The notes under the pieces are model-generated. The model was not told the DNA's origin. It did not search any database and was given only the letters and a program-made list of their open reading frames with translations. A program made the translations under genes and the position numbers. From contig NW_002060956.1 in assembly GCF_000150275.1 (NCBI RefSeq), forward strand, positions 1,759,207 through 1,823,206: DNA of 64,000 bases, in the 5' to 3' direction. Of the stretch, positions 25,933 through 39,500 are shown one piece after another. How positions within the stretch are numbered: position 1 is the stretch's first letter; every line of letters starts with the position of its first letter. This DNA is from Trichoplax adhaerens. Its lineage: Eukaryota > Placozoa > Uniplacotomia > Trichoplacea > Trichoplacidae.

Positions 25933-27320
25933 TAACGTGTTTGTTAGAACAGAAACATTAACGAGTATCTTCGTAAGAAATGCATTAATACTGTAGTTTA
26001 CTGATTGATACTATAGTACGATGTTATTTTAAAGTAAATAAAAAATAGATTGGACCTTGATTAGTTCAACACAAGTTAACTTCACGGGTCTTATTTATTT
26101 ACATTTGGTTCTCCGTAGGAATTATGACCTTATTCCTAAACGTGATGTCGTGCAATTTGCCTTTTGACTTCAGTTATATGTAATGATTTAAATTATGGGC
26201 ATTGGCTGTAATAAACACGTACGTAAATATACAAATCTTACTGTGGAAAAGAAGGTTTTGATGATCAATAAACTGATAGAAATTGTAATATTTTCTATCA
26301 ACGACAGGATAAACCTACTCCACTTATAGTTTCAAATTTAAACGAAATGATGCAAATAAATAACTTTATCAAAATAATTATATAGCTTAGTTAGTCCATG
26401 CTTATATCTATACAGTACGGATATAGATCAAACTCCTGCATTGCTTGCTATGCATATTTTTAGAACCTCCTAATATTCTGTTTAAAGCAATGTAGCAAAT
26501 ATATATGAAAGATGTTACCTTTTTAAAATTATCGTACTACCATTACATATTGTACCCTGCAATGCTATAAATTATGCTACTTATCTGATATACAACATGA
26601 TATGGAGTGAATCCTAATTACTTCATTGATTACGTTTACCATAATGAGTGATTAGTAATCAATGTTATAGCTTTTCTAGATACAAAGTTAACTACATATC
26701 ATAGGCTGTAATGAATTTTGTAATGCAACATCGAACTGTGGAACTGTAATGCATTCTGACATGAATTGATAACGTCTGCAATTCTACATGTTAAATTTGC
26801 CATATAATTCCATATCAGATTTTTTTTGGTAATTTCTGGTAATTTGATCACTTAGAATCCAATAGATAATATGATTATCAATGAGTAATATGATTTTAGG
26901 AGGTATAATTTAAATCAATGATATAGGGAAATTACCATCTGACACTAGTTATATTATAATAATTCTGTTACTAAAAATTTGTTAATATTAATTTATGGTG
27001 TCATGCTACGAAGAATCTTTCTCGTATGGAAACATTAATTAAATAATTTGCTTGCATTATACATAAAGAGAGAATATTTCAAATTATTTCAGACTACATT
27101 CGATCAAATAAGTAGTTCAAATTTATATCACAACGATTTATGCTAAGGATTAATGTTTATGATAGCATTAACTAATTAATCAATGAAGGGTATTAAAATT
27201 ACTAATATAATGCACGGCTAAAATGTGCCAAAATATCTGCCTGAATATAGATATACAGTATATAATATAGAATAATAGCCTGAATAGACTAATAATTGTT
27301 TAAATATTCGTGTCGATTAT

Positions 27321-27450
27321 AAATTTCTAATTGACAGACGCATTTTGAACCCTTCTCTACACTGAAAATAGGGAGTTTTTATCTTCGGCTTGCCAAGTTT
27401 TGATTACAATTTCACCGTCAAGATGTATTTCTCTTAAAAACGAAATACTT
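27321..27450 (-). pseudogene. Frameshifted fragment of the hotdog exon
   Basis: About 130 bases closely match 22661-22790, the 3' half of the single-hotdog exon, in the same orientation; roughly 88-90% by eye. On the minus strand the copy reads as the segment from SISFLREIHLD through IKTWQAEDKNSLF. It then loses one base in an A run (four A instead of five on the plus strand, near 27364-27367), which shifts the frame into a TAG stop. Similarity ends abruptly at both sides and no other exon of the gene accompanies it. This is a partial duplication that is no longer coding. Confidence 0.85.
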
Positions 27451-29462
27451 AAGATTGAACGTGAAGATTGCTTTCTATCGTTGAATGGGTTTTCACTCTA
27501 TAAGCCAGAGTTAGTAACGATCTACATGATTTTTCTAATACTAATGCAATTTTTTCGCCATTAAAGCAGCCTAAAATTATTAATTGTTCATGGTTTACAT
27601 TGTCCTACTACGATATCGTATAGACGAATTTATATTTTATACCCGTAGTTGAACATCATGGAATATGCGTACAAGTTACATTGGTGGGTATTTCCATCTG
27701 TATGATTGGATGAATAGTACAATTTTATTTCATGCAAATGAAATCAGGAAATAAAAGAGAAGCGCATATTATTTACATAATTAGTCGCATAATTATTATG
27801 ATTTGTTAAGCTTCAAAAAATGATAAGGAAGCATGAAGATAAATTATGTCGATAAATGACTTGTTACGGATTAACACTGCATAAAGATTGGTTTGAAGTA
27901 TCATAGAAACTGTGTTCCGTAGCCATTATTAATGTTTCCTATAGGTATCCTGCTTATAAAACAGATCTATTTTATCTAAAATTTAGTATCTTGAGAGTTA
28001 GACTAGATCAATATATAAAAAGTTTTAATTGAGAATCGTACTATACAAAGTATAAATTGAGTTTAAGAAAAGCTTGTAAAAATATTCCGACTAATGTAGC
28101 GTCTGTAAAATTTGATTTGTAATATGGAAACTACTCTCATCTAAATGGAAAGTCTTTACTAATTTACGTTTATTCGTTAAAAATTCTATAATAATACTAG
28201 ATGATCTTAATCTTCAAAATGATACGAAGGCTAGACTAATTCTCGGAGGGAACTTTAGAAGCTTACAAAAAGGCGCTTAAAGAAGACTTCCTTTCGCTCA
28301 TTACGTCGGATTTACATGCGCGTATTTGCAATTTTTCTTTAAATGCTAGTATTGCTGTATAAAATTACAAAGAAACTATCGTAAAATTAGACATTGTATA
28401 GCTGCATTCCATATCAAGAACACAATTGATATACGAGTACAAGTTTGCGATCTGCTGCGTTTATGTCTTCAGCTAATGCCAGTTAGCAGTATGAGTTTAG
28501 AGATCAACATAGCTTATTAGCAGCATCTACATACATATTGATGACCGTTCAAGGCGGTAATAGTTCATTTTAAGTAAGGGAAGTCTAACTTACTATCAGA
28601 ATAACAAGCATCATGCGATTGTACCTTGACCAGTTAAAAGGAAGCAACTCAGCAGCTCATGACCATTTATTTATTTATTTTTGCTAAGGGAGTTTTAACC
28701 TGATATCAAAGTACTTTGTGTCTATTTAAAACTCTGTCAGTAGTGCAGCCCTGCATCACCCATGCTTTGGTTTTGATATGATTTAAAATAAATACAAACT
28801 ATGGAATACCTTGGTAGCAGAGGTGCTACATTTGCTTAAAAGTATTACTGGATAACTTTAAGAATAAAGGCAACATATACGCATTACATCCATCAATACT
28901 TTGCTTTATGACGTTGAATATCCTATAAGCTACTCATTAAACTGCAATACAAAGCTGAAATTACAGTATTCATTTTCAAAATAATATTTGAATTATAGTA
29001 TGGTAGTAATATAGTGACTAGTCAGCATCAGCACAACCTTTCTGTATGGAATTCTATAATGTAACTTATATAAAATTTATAATCGATTCTTTGATGATTT
29101 GTACCAGACGTTATTGAATTAGATCTTTATCATAAAATTCGATCAAGAAAATTCAAAATTTGTAGAAATAAGAACCCTATTAGATCTAATACAAAGGTTA
29201 ACTACACACAGCTCTACTCTAGCTGAGTACAACTACTAAAAAACTTATAGAAAAAACAAGCAGATAACCTAATGTCGTCTGTTTTTATACTCTCCGCAGC
29301 CTTCGCAGATACAATCAGTATAGCAACATTTTAATTATTTTTATACGTAATCAAGTTATTATTAGTAACATTATTTTACGGAGAATCATTATAAATTCAG
29401 TATAGAAACGATTACAGTATTTTCGTAGACATTATTCCTACCGCTCAAAGTACGATGAACTA

Positions 29463-29515
29463 ACCACACCCTAATATCCCACCCATCCTCCCTTGAAACG
29501 AGCAGCGCGGGGGTA
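29463..29515. other. Local GC-rich island
   Basis: A stretch with several CCC runs, a CCCACCCATCCTCCC core and a GCAGCGCGGGGG segment stands out in an AT-rich spacer. It could mark a promoter or the edge of inserted DNA, but no exon was found beside it. Confidence 0.4.
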
Positions 29516-30035
29516 TTTTTATACTACTGTTAGATGACTCTGATTATGGGTTCATTTCAATAGGTCAGTATAAGATTCTTGCAGTACTTTTTACCTCAAC
29601 ATTTCTTCATGTAAAACGAATAGCTCTAAGGCAGTAATTTCTACAGAGTACTGATTTTGAAATAGTATTCGTTATATCGCTAAGGGTGGCCACTGGGCCT
29701 TTAAATTTTGATTTGATGTAATGCTCTGATGAAAATTGAATAAACATAGAATCTTTATAGTGTTTTCTACACAGCCATTTTGATTGTTACATTTCTTATA
29801 ACACAACTAACGGTTGTTATCGACAGAGCAAGCTTTGCTTGCATACGCAAGCGATCCTTAGACACATTATAATGATTGGTATAGAATTGACCACAGTACT
29901 AAGGGCATTATACCGCACTATAGATATCTTACAGTACCTGCTAATCTTAACTTGGCATATCCAGCAGCACAGTTCATTAGTTATCATAATGCGCTTTGGA
30001 TTATTAACTAATCTTAATATAGCATAGTACATTAC

Positions 30036-30092
30036 TATTACCGGGATATATATAATATCGAGTGATAATACTATCTGTTAATTTTATTAACA
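30036..30092 (+). repeat. Dispersed repeat pair, copy 1
   Basis: Contains ATTACCGGGATATAT, then GAGTGATAATACTATCTGTT and ATTAACAA. The same order recurs at 30522-30587 with a short TA-rich insertion. Direct orientation, about 490 bases apart. Confidence 0.65.
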
Positions 30093-30521
30093 AATTGAGC
30101 ATAAACGTATATTTGACAGTTTCGCTTACCAACCTTAACATAGCATTAATACTGTATATAGTAACCATCCTTATTCGGTAAACATACTAATACGAAAGTT
30201 ACTTAAGGAAATTTGAAATTGGTATAGAAATGAATGATCTCTAGGGTTTATGTAAATATTATTGACAAGGTATACGTGATTGATACACATTCACAGGTAC
30301 TATTAGTTTTATTGCTCTCATGCATTTCGTAGTGTTACCCTACTGTAGTTTCCCTGTCCCGGTTATTTTTGATTGCTATATATCATATAACAAAAAGCAG
30401 TTCTAAGAGGATAATGTCAGTTAGTCAGCGATCTGATAGGCGAAAGCGAAGTGAACAACGTGGAAATGCACGATCAGTACGTACATTAAATCAATCTGTT
30501 TTAAATATAATAGTACGCAGC

Positions 30522-30587
30522 CATTACCGGGATATATCTATATCTATATAATGTCGAATGGTTATACTATCTGTTAATTATTAACAA
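30522..30587 (+). repeat. Dispersed repeat pair, copy 2
   Basis: Second copy of the 30036-30092 element: CATTACCGGGATATAT, an extra TCTATA motif, then GAATGGTTATACTATCTGTT and ATTAACAA. No coding content. Confidence 0.65.
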
Positions 30588-31452
30588 GTGGGTACATTAT
30601 CGTAAACCGTCAGCAAAGCGACGGGAGTTTGGACTAGTAAGACTTACAGTTCTACGGTATTTTTAGCTCTAACCTTATTAGTAGCTCAACATCTTTATAT
30701 AGTCATCCGTTCTCTAGTATAAGGTCTACCATTACAGTCTATATTTATGAGCTACTAAATATATCTTAAGATAAATATAGAAGCGACACTACCGTATATC
30801 ATACTTAACATTGCTAATAGCCTACAATCACGATACTAAGTTACTTTACAATCTTAAATGACGTTATAATATCATCAGGCTCTGCTTGTCGTATGCTATT
30901 AGAGATTTACTGTTATCGTATACATAATATGCAGTACATGTATATCTCGAGAATTCCTTAAATTCACACTCTCATTTGTCAAATAAAGGCAGAATTTATA
31001 TCTAGCATTTCAGTTTGAAATTGATAAACGGCAAAATTAAGTGGTGTTTAGTAAGCAGCAGCTTCTACGTGTTTTATGTATTTTCTGGTTAATACTGACG
31101 TCTGATTGGAAAACGTTCATTACTGGCGTTATCGTAGTCCCACGCTATGATACATGGTTATGTAAATTGTAGCTGTATCCAGATATTTAATAACCTAGCT
31201 AGCCAAATTATTTGATGGTTTTCTACATTAAAGATTAAGTAAGGCGATGTTATCTGAAATACTTTCATTTCTCATATATTGGTAGTAAAGCGACGTTGGT
31301 AAGATAGTAACATTAGGATTAGTCCATTTAAATTTTCATAAAACATTTGCATATATGGCATTTGCTGAGAGTAATGAAAAGCAGCTGCAAGACAAGATAA
31401 TTACTTTTATATATTTATTATTTAACTAGTATATTATTCCTATTGTATGTGC

Positions 31453-31514
31453 TCTATGAAGTAAAACGCTAAGATTAATACGATATCTTAATGTTGTAAA
31501 AGCTACTTCATAGA
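31453..31514. repeat. Perfect 11-bp inverted repeat
   Basis: TCTATGAAGTA (31453-31463) and TACTTCATAGA (31504-31514) are exact reverse complements separated by 40 bases, about 480 bases beyond the stop of gene C. Confidence 0.55.
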
Positions 31515-31995
31515 TGTATCAGTAATCTATTAATAATATGGTAAGGGACAATAACAGCATTTCTATAAGATAAAATTTTAAACATCTTATAACGAGGTAG
31601 CTCTCAAGGACAAGAAAGCGCTAGAAGGAATATTTTTTATCGCACTGAAGCAAAAATTGGAAAAGTAAAAACTCGAAATTATTATTAATGATAATTATTA
31701 GTTAGAGGTTATAAGGAATACAAGTTACTATCACCAAGTTTGTGAAGTAAATTAATTTTACACGAATCGATCATTCTATTTTAGAAATAGCGCAGCCCTG
31801 AAGTGTCTGAAAGTATTTCATAAATATGTATGCATAGGTTAGTCTGGTAGAAATTCTTTTCACGATCTGTAGTAGTAATATTGAAGATACACATTGCTAC
31901 GAACTGTAGTAGCGACTCATGAAATCTATGCTGATATTCATGCTTGACATTTATCAGTCCTTATTATTTACATTTCTTTCCTCTAAATTATCCTT

Positions 31996-34900
31996 TCAGT
32001 CGGTAATTGCCTCATCGGGTGGCAGGATATCAATAGCGTAGTGCAGACTTTTGCCAGTAAGCCAGCTAAAACTATTGTCGAAGCAAAGAATATCTACCAA
32101 TAAAAGAAAGTAAAATTATTCAAACTGAATGAATGTGTACGCGCAAGGCAACTGGGTAGAGTAAAATATATGCAAGTTTTTAAATTAATTTATTTTATAT
32201 GGTTGATGGTTTACATGTTCCAGCATCTTCGCAATAATAATTGCCTTCTTCAAGAGTACTTTGACAACTTCGTCGAGCAATAGGGATCTATCAGCAACAA
32301 GGTCTTAAGATCAGATAAACGATCCAAATAATAAAAACTTTGTCATGTATTGATAGGATATTTGCCGCTTTTTTAATTATCTTAAACTGCCATACTCAAT
32401 TGTTAATTTACTTGCAACTAGCCTAATTTCTGCTCGCTATATCTTGCAAAACTTTTTACTGAATATATATGCATACTACTTTTAATATATAATACGCGTA
32501 TTACTTTATTTTTACTCTTCTCCAGTCTTCTAATTCACTTACCACTTCATAATTTTCAATCGTTCCGTCTTCATTTTCGATCACTTTGACAACACCAAAG
32601 CCAATATTATGATTTTCTGTCTTAAACTCCCACCTAAATTAGGTATTAAAAAGTCGGAAATATAAATAGGCCAACACTCTACATATAGAAGTATTTGAAT
32701 AGTGATTTAAAATTATTGTATGAACTCACTTCATTAAAGTACCAGGAATGTTAATGTCGAATTGTAATTTCAAAGTATCACCTCTAGCAATAGTAACCGT
32801 GGAATAATCTTCTTCGGAGCGGCTGTTTACTTTATTATTGCTCGATCGATAATAAGAGGTAGGTATTTCACCTCCATGGCCAACCTAGCAGTAAGCGATG
32901 TATACAAATATATTAATTAATGCACTATAGTATGAAAATGGGTTAATGTATCTTTATATTGTTCTTAATGTTAGCTAAAGTAACTCCTTACAATTGCCGA
33001 ACATTGTGGATCACCATCGTCATCTACCTTGTTACCACCATAAATTTTAGGCAATGATTCGGCATGTATATGTTTTAAAAGAACTTGCTGGTAGTTACCT
33101 AAACGCAAAATCATGCCAAATATTAGAAACAGTCAGTAAAAATTAAAAGGGATTAATGTAGTAAAATCTGATTTCTAGTGAATGGGAACTATTCCAGTTG
33201 ATGCCATATCTTTACTTCCTAATATGCGAATCTTTTCCTTCGTTTTTGGGCTAAGAAAGGGTTTCACAATAGCGTACACGATAAAAAATATTCTTGACGC
33301 TAAATAAGGGGATTTATAACCAATAATTTAGTCACTATGATGAATCGCTAAGCTTTATAGTTACGAAAATATCATCGTGGTTAATAAAATTCCTAATTTT
33401 TTTATTATGATACCATTAACAACAAAAACATCCTTCATAAATTCAGGATAGTTATCTTCGAACATCCCCAATACCTACAGAATTACGGTATGATTAAAAC
33501 TAAAATTAATGGTGAATGGAAGTAGTCTTAATCGTGTAAATAACGTGTTTGAGCTAGCTACGCATACAGTACTAAGAATAATGCGTCATTTTAAAATATT
33601 TAATTAAAGAAATTTAGCAGCTGCTTTGGTATTACCTTAGCGAAATGGACCACAGCTACAAAATATAAAAAATATTCATTAATATTAAGCATATAGATGA
33701 AATAAAGCATTTTACGATCAAAAATTAAATATTCCTGAAAATAGGTTTAAATATACAGTATTCATGCCGTCCACAATACTAATAGTAGCATAACTCTTAC
33801 CAGGTTTATAGAAATTGCTAACGGTAAAACCTGACATGTCTTGAATTATAGTCACACCTTCTATTCTTTTGCCATGCTGACCAAGAAAATATCCAGAATA
33901 TCATAAAGCATATACTCGTATTTTAGACAGAAATTCATTCACAACGTTCTTAGGCCATACAAGCTATATTCAGTAGTAATTGCGATATAATTGATAAAGA
34001 TTATTACGTTCCTACCTTTTGACTCTGCTCCTGGCACAATTTTGTACCTTCCTCAGCAATGGATAAGCTATACTTTGTTAGTTCTTCTGGTCGAAGCGAA
34101 TGATAAATACCTAAATAATCAACAATTAAGACAAAAAATTCATGGCGGTATTCTAGAATAGTGTGTTCTTGGTAAAGAAACTTAAAATTCTTTATATTAA
34201 TCAAGATTAAAACTGCATGCTTTCCTAAATTCTAATATAAAGTATGAATGCGCTCTTATAAACTATTACAATACTATAGCATTTAACCTTTTAGATCAAA
34301 TCGTCCAGTACAAAATAAGTATAATGGTCCTTTATCTTTATTGTATCCAACATAATTTCCTGGGAAGTATTTTTTCCATATCTAACAAAATCAGAATGTT
34401 ATTACTTGCGTTGGAGTTTCAATGGTAATTAAAAGTCGATGTTAAGAAATATTTTATATACAGTATCGATCCTGTTTGCTAATAAGCATGGAATGGGATA
34501 TATCCGTAGATTTAATGCTATTTGGCTCGAAATAATCGATGAGACTTTAGAAAGATAATTGAAATTATATTATAGAGTGTGGCGATGTTACCATATCGTT
34601 AGAATAGTACAGTAGTAGCTAATATGGAAAATATCCATATTCGTAGTGCTAGGTAAGATAAGTAATGCTTAACGTAGACATTAATTGTGATAATTTATTA
34701 CATATTTGACGTTGATTGTTATTATGTGTAGATAGTGGTAAGATGGTTCAAGTTCTAGTTAACGATAATTGAACTAGACAAGATACATGCTTAGATTAAG
34801 ATTAAGTATGTACCGATAAAAAAAGCTATGTAGGGAACGTCTTAGTTCGAGATGTCTCTCCTAGTAAGGTATAATAATAATGCTGTTGTTTACAAATTAT

Positions 34901-36561
34901 GCAGTTCCTATATAAACGGGAATATTTGAGATGGGTTGTGTGGTGAAAAGTTGTAGATGTGTCTATGCTAATAAGGGTTCTATCTTTACAGTACTTTGCA
35001 GTGTGTGTTTAGCGTTTAGTAAAGAGCGTTTAAGTTAAGTCAGTAGTTACTTATAAACTTTACTATATGTTTCCTTGTCGTAGAGTATAAATTGTGACAT
35101 TGAATTATAAAGCATTGCTTCGTTATCCTCCTTCAATGAATATACACAGGCTTAAATAAATAATCAGTTTGAGGCTTCTCTACCTCCGGAATGCTATCTT
35201 CTGCTAGAACTCTGTCAATTTTCCATTCCTTTCGAAACCGGCAATGCTAAAAATAAATTAAAATTACACAACAGATGATTTTATTTCATCGAGACTATAA
35301 GTATGCAATTAAAAGATTGCTAGTTAATTTCTTATAGATGCAATTCGATTAGAAAATTATTAAATGAGAAACTAAAATTGTGAAATTTGGTAATTGTATT
35401 TAAGATAAAATAATGGAAAGATATTTAAATTTGTATAGTATCTTAACTATAATTATGTTATTAAAAGATTGCTAACTAATCTTTATAGACATATGTCGGT
35501 TAGTAAATATCAAATAACAAACTAAAAACAGCGACGTTTGATAATAGCATTTAAGGTAAAATAATAGCAAGATATATTAAATTTTTTATAAAACTATCGT
35601 ATAATACAGTATCCTTGTCGTTATAATCGAAATAACGTTAACCTACAGTAGGCAAAAAATGAGTATGCTATACAGGTAGGAGGAAAATCACCTTGCGCAG
35701 CATTTGTTCCGTTTTTTGTAGGTCGAAATCTCTCGCTAGATAATTTTTTAATCATAAAATTTGATTTATAATATTACTATGTAAAAATTTTCATCATATT
35801 TATGTAGTCGTTACAACTTGAAGTAATTTTCCTATCCTAGTTATTTTACTTAATTTCAATGGATTAGCCGAGACTGAGAATGTATCAGTGGCTACATTCG
35901 TGATTAATCAGAATCTACCAACGGCGACAGATAATAGTTCAATATAGCTAACCTCTAAGCCATCTCAACATGTAATAATCGTCTTCGAGTTCTTCTTGTG
36001 TAAGAATGTTTTCAACGTTTTGGCGAAACTGTAGAAAATGAAACGGTCGTCAAGTACAAGTAAATCGTGAATTGATGACAGTTGATTAAAAAGGATTAAA
36101 CGATATCATTTGAATAAATGGTTTTATTATGACTTGTTTATGGCGTGTTGCAATTTTTATTAGGGTCTAGTTTAAGAAACTATAAAATGTATTAAGTCGG
36201 TTTTCTACAGTTTGCTACAGATTGATTTTAAATAAAGCGATAATTGTAAATCAATAATGATAGATGAGATGTTTTAGTAATCAATCTATTTGTCGAAGCA
36301 ATGGCAAATTAATGAAGTCCTTTAAAAGTTAAGTTAAGTTATCTTAATTTAATGATTATTACGTCTATTTAGGCATTTTATTGAAATGAACGAAAACTTT
36401 TTCCTTACTCGCTTTGTAAAGTAAACTAATAAAAGCAAATTATCTTCTATATCTCGATTGAAATAACGTATTTTTCAGTAACATTTTAATCTATTATAAA
36501 ATCTCACCTTATTCAATGTTTCTTGCTGATACGTGCTCAGATTACCAACATGGCCACTCAT
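31996..36561 (-). CDS. SEC14-like protein (CRAL-TRIO/GOLD), gene C, complete
   Basis: Complete 15-exon member, 396 residues, ending in a TGA. Exons: 36508-36561, 35953-36028, 35692-35735, 35184-35246, 34288-34381, 34016-34110, 33801-33876, 33636-33655, 33414-33474, 33216-33299, 32992-33098, 32730-32884, 32543-32633, 32215-32287, 31996-32093. It starts MSGHVGNLSTYQQ. DDYYMLRWLRARDFDLQKT marks the CRAL-TRIO N-terminal region (about residues 33-51). CRAL-TRIO covers about 76-245, with FEDNYPEFMK at about 178-187. The GOLD part (about 255-385) has NHNIGFGVVKV and CFDNSFSWL. The tail is the shortest of the array, ending just after PPDEAITD. Intron 3 holds a two-unit repeat, and intron 4, at about 800 bases longer than in the paralogues, holds a long inverted-repeat element. 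Function: hydrophobic-ligand binding or transfer by family; ligand unknown. Confidence 0.94.
34600..35100 (-). repeat. Long dispersed repeat, copy 2, in intron 4 of gene C
   Basis: Reverse-complement partner of about 8047-8580. It lies wholly inside the intron between exons 5 and 4 of gene C (34382-35183) and accounts for most of that intron's extra length. Its edges are about TGTCAC-like at 35095 (reverse strand) and AGTACAGTAGTAGCTA at 34607. Confidence 0.85.
35302..35603. repeat. Two-unit tandem repeat, period 152, in intron 3 of gene C
   Basis: AAAAGATTGCTAGTTAAT at 35311 recurs as AAAAGATTGCTAACTAAT at 35463. The units continue in parallel through TTATAGA, GAGAAACTAAAA / AACAAACTAAAA, ATTTAAGRTAAAATAAT and AAGATAT. 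Diverged but collinear. Confidence 0.7.
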
Positions 36562-39500
36562 CTTTTATGACTATGTGTCGGATACTCTACATTTAAGGAA
36601 AAGATGTAATTGACGATGAGCAAATGCATTAAATAATAGCTTCTCTATTTCTGATGATAAGTCAGGTTGTGACATTAAACTGTATCATCGATAGATGGAC
36701 GTATAAAAATTGTGTTATTTCTACTATCGTAAATGACGTATAGGAGATGTTGGTTCAATTATTTTATCCGCAGCAGCGTGTTAGATGTAAATAAATTTCC
36801 TTGGATAATAGATAGCTTGACATGTAAGGTAATAATGTTAAAACAAATTACATTCGTATGACTTGAGGGTGAAATAAAAAAATGAAGCAAATTCTAACTG
36901 TAGAAAACATATCAGTGAGTATGATGGAATGTATAATAATCGATTAAAAATATCTCGGTCAAATTTAGAATGAAAAATTGTGTTTGAAGCGATTAGTTAT
37001 AGAAATCTCTAGACTGATAATAAACAAATGCCTTTGACAAATGATATTGTGAAAATGAATTAGACATATATTTTTGGTTAGATAAAATAATGAAATTTAG
37101 ATAACTATCACTATTAGAATAACAATTTTATCTAATTGTTTAAAATACTTAATTTCTAAATTTTATTTTGTAATCAAAATGATTAGATATGTTACAATTG
37201 ACAAACTCCTATCAGGAACTATTGGTTCAACGATGGGACGATACTGATGATCAACAATTCTCTTGACCGATTGGATATAGGCCAACGATTCATTTTCAAT
37301 ATGGTAACCATTCGTTAATGATATTAAAGTACTCGTTCAATCAGTCAAGACGATCCATTTTGCTTCTAGACTAAATAACTATGAATCGAAAAGTGAATTT
37401 ATTTTTGCCGCTACTATCATAGAAACTTGAACGTAAAAACTTAGTTGATTAAAGAGATGAAGATCCACTGAGAGAAAAAAATATATGGGCTTGTTGTTGA
37501 CAAGAAGTATTCATGTTCACTAGTTTCTTCTAAGCGTTGACTTACATGTTCCTTCAAGATGATGTCGACGCTGCAAATAAATCGATCAATAATTCTGTCA
37601 AGTTGGGCGTAATAGAATCACAATCAATGGAACGTTCAAGAGGGCTTTTATCCAATCTTAGATTCTTGCAATAATAACGCCATATATATTGTGATAGACT
37701 TTGACGTATATATGATCAATCTTATAATGGCTTTGACAGCACTATTATTCGATAGTAAATGCTTATGAGAATAGCGATTGTATTACAGTATCTCGTATAT
37801 TCGACAAGAATGCATTGTAATGCCAAATAGGCTATATTCTTTCTCTACAATTGCAATGGTCAATCCAACAAAGGCGATCAATGTATATGCCACTCTGTAC
37901 TACACTAAATACGATATTATGCAATTACTTGGACATACATTCGAATCAATCAATAAGCCGTTGTTTCTTCTATTTTCTAACTATGGTTTGAATAATTTAC
38001 ACCTTTACAGTACAGCTCAACGATAGCATATGAGCGAAGTTTATAGACAGATGGAAAAGGGAGGACATAGCGTATCCCGACTATGTTATGTAGCAGTACA
38101 GTTCGAAGGATCTATGAATATGTACAGTATACCGGAGACAATACGAACCGTTTTCTCCATCCAAAATTGGTAATTGGTAGTCCAAATACGTATGGGTAAT
38201 ATTGCATATTTGCCTATATCGCTACGCTATACGAAAAGACTGTAATAATTGGGAGTGAATCGTTGTTGTAACCGCCATGGTCTGTTCCGTAGTCTGAAAC
38301 TCCTACTAGCGAATTAATTACAGAATAACAGAGTTCCGAGCAATCACAAATACATCTTATAGATCGATTATTTACAGTCAAAGTTGAACTTAGTCTGCCA
38401 GGATAGTAGTTCAGAGTTCATTCAATCATAAAATAGCCTAAAAAGTATCATGTCAAATTTTACTACAAACTACTAGATCATGTAAATGACAAGTATACCC
38501 AAGCATACACTTTTAACCAGTAAACAAGTACTTCTAAAAGTTTTGAACTATAATAACCTGCTTATCTATCGTTAATACAAATACTCCATTGCAGTTTTTA
38601 AACCGGCAATATAATGTTTTAATAGCCTGTGATTACGTCGATATAGAAGTAAAAAAAACTCTCTCATAAAGTACAAATTGATATGTTTAAGTAACCGCCT
38701 ATATTAATGAACACTTTATACGTGAAATCATAGCTCGTCTAATCATTTGCTATCATATTTTGAATCATGGATATAAAATATTTATATGTAGTCCATTTTG
38801 CTAACTATAAACTACACTAAAGAATTAATTTAATAGTCTATTGATAATACTGTAATTCATTCAAGAGTATTTACGCAATAATAAAAAATATTATACAACG
38901 CTGTAACAAGGAAGAAAACGTGACCGTACATAGGTCTTTGAATACAAGCAAAGTACCGATAGCATCCGTATTCTCTGAAACTATTTCGGTACGAAATAGT
39001 TACAGATTACGATATGAATATTCTTAAACGCTCATAATTATATCGCTGTCACAACCCTCACTTGTGGCAAAGGAAAGTAAAGAACTCTAGTGTAGTTACT
39101 TAAAACTTGGGCTATTTCTCCCAGTACTTTCAGTTTCTATGAGAGAAGTATTTGAGAACTCGATTCCTCGGCTGATCTCCACGGACAACTGACTAATTAT
39201 TACACTATTCTTCACGATATGAGTCTTGCCGTTTCTTGAGCAATTACTTACTTTATTCTACAAACACACGCGCTTAATTAGGTTTCTACAGTGAATTCCA
39301 ATATTAACGAGTGAGAATTCATGCTTTACAAGTTACATTAATTAGTATAATACCATTACTAAATATACATGTCGATATGCTCAGACTTAGATCGCTACAA
39401 GCTATCAGGTGTTAAGACGCTTAACCTTCGTCCATATACAGCTCAATTTTTAGAGATTAACACACCTTATAAACCTACAGTAAATTAACTGCTAACAACT

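Larger units (their letters stand above)
26011..31995. other. Spacer between the hotdog locus and gene C
   Basis: No complete gene is supported. It may contain the missing 5' exon(s) of the hotdog gene near its left end. Identified content: a frameshifted hotdog exon copy (27321-27450), a short C-rich/G-rich island around 29463-29515 that contrasts with the AT-rich surroundings, a small palindrome near 29829-29852, a pair of dispersed repeats (30036-30092 and 30522-30587) and a perfect hairpin (31453-31514). The short open frames at 29817-30032 and 30369-30551 carry no recognisable domain. Confidence 0.5.
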
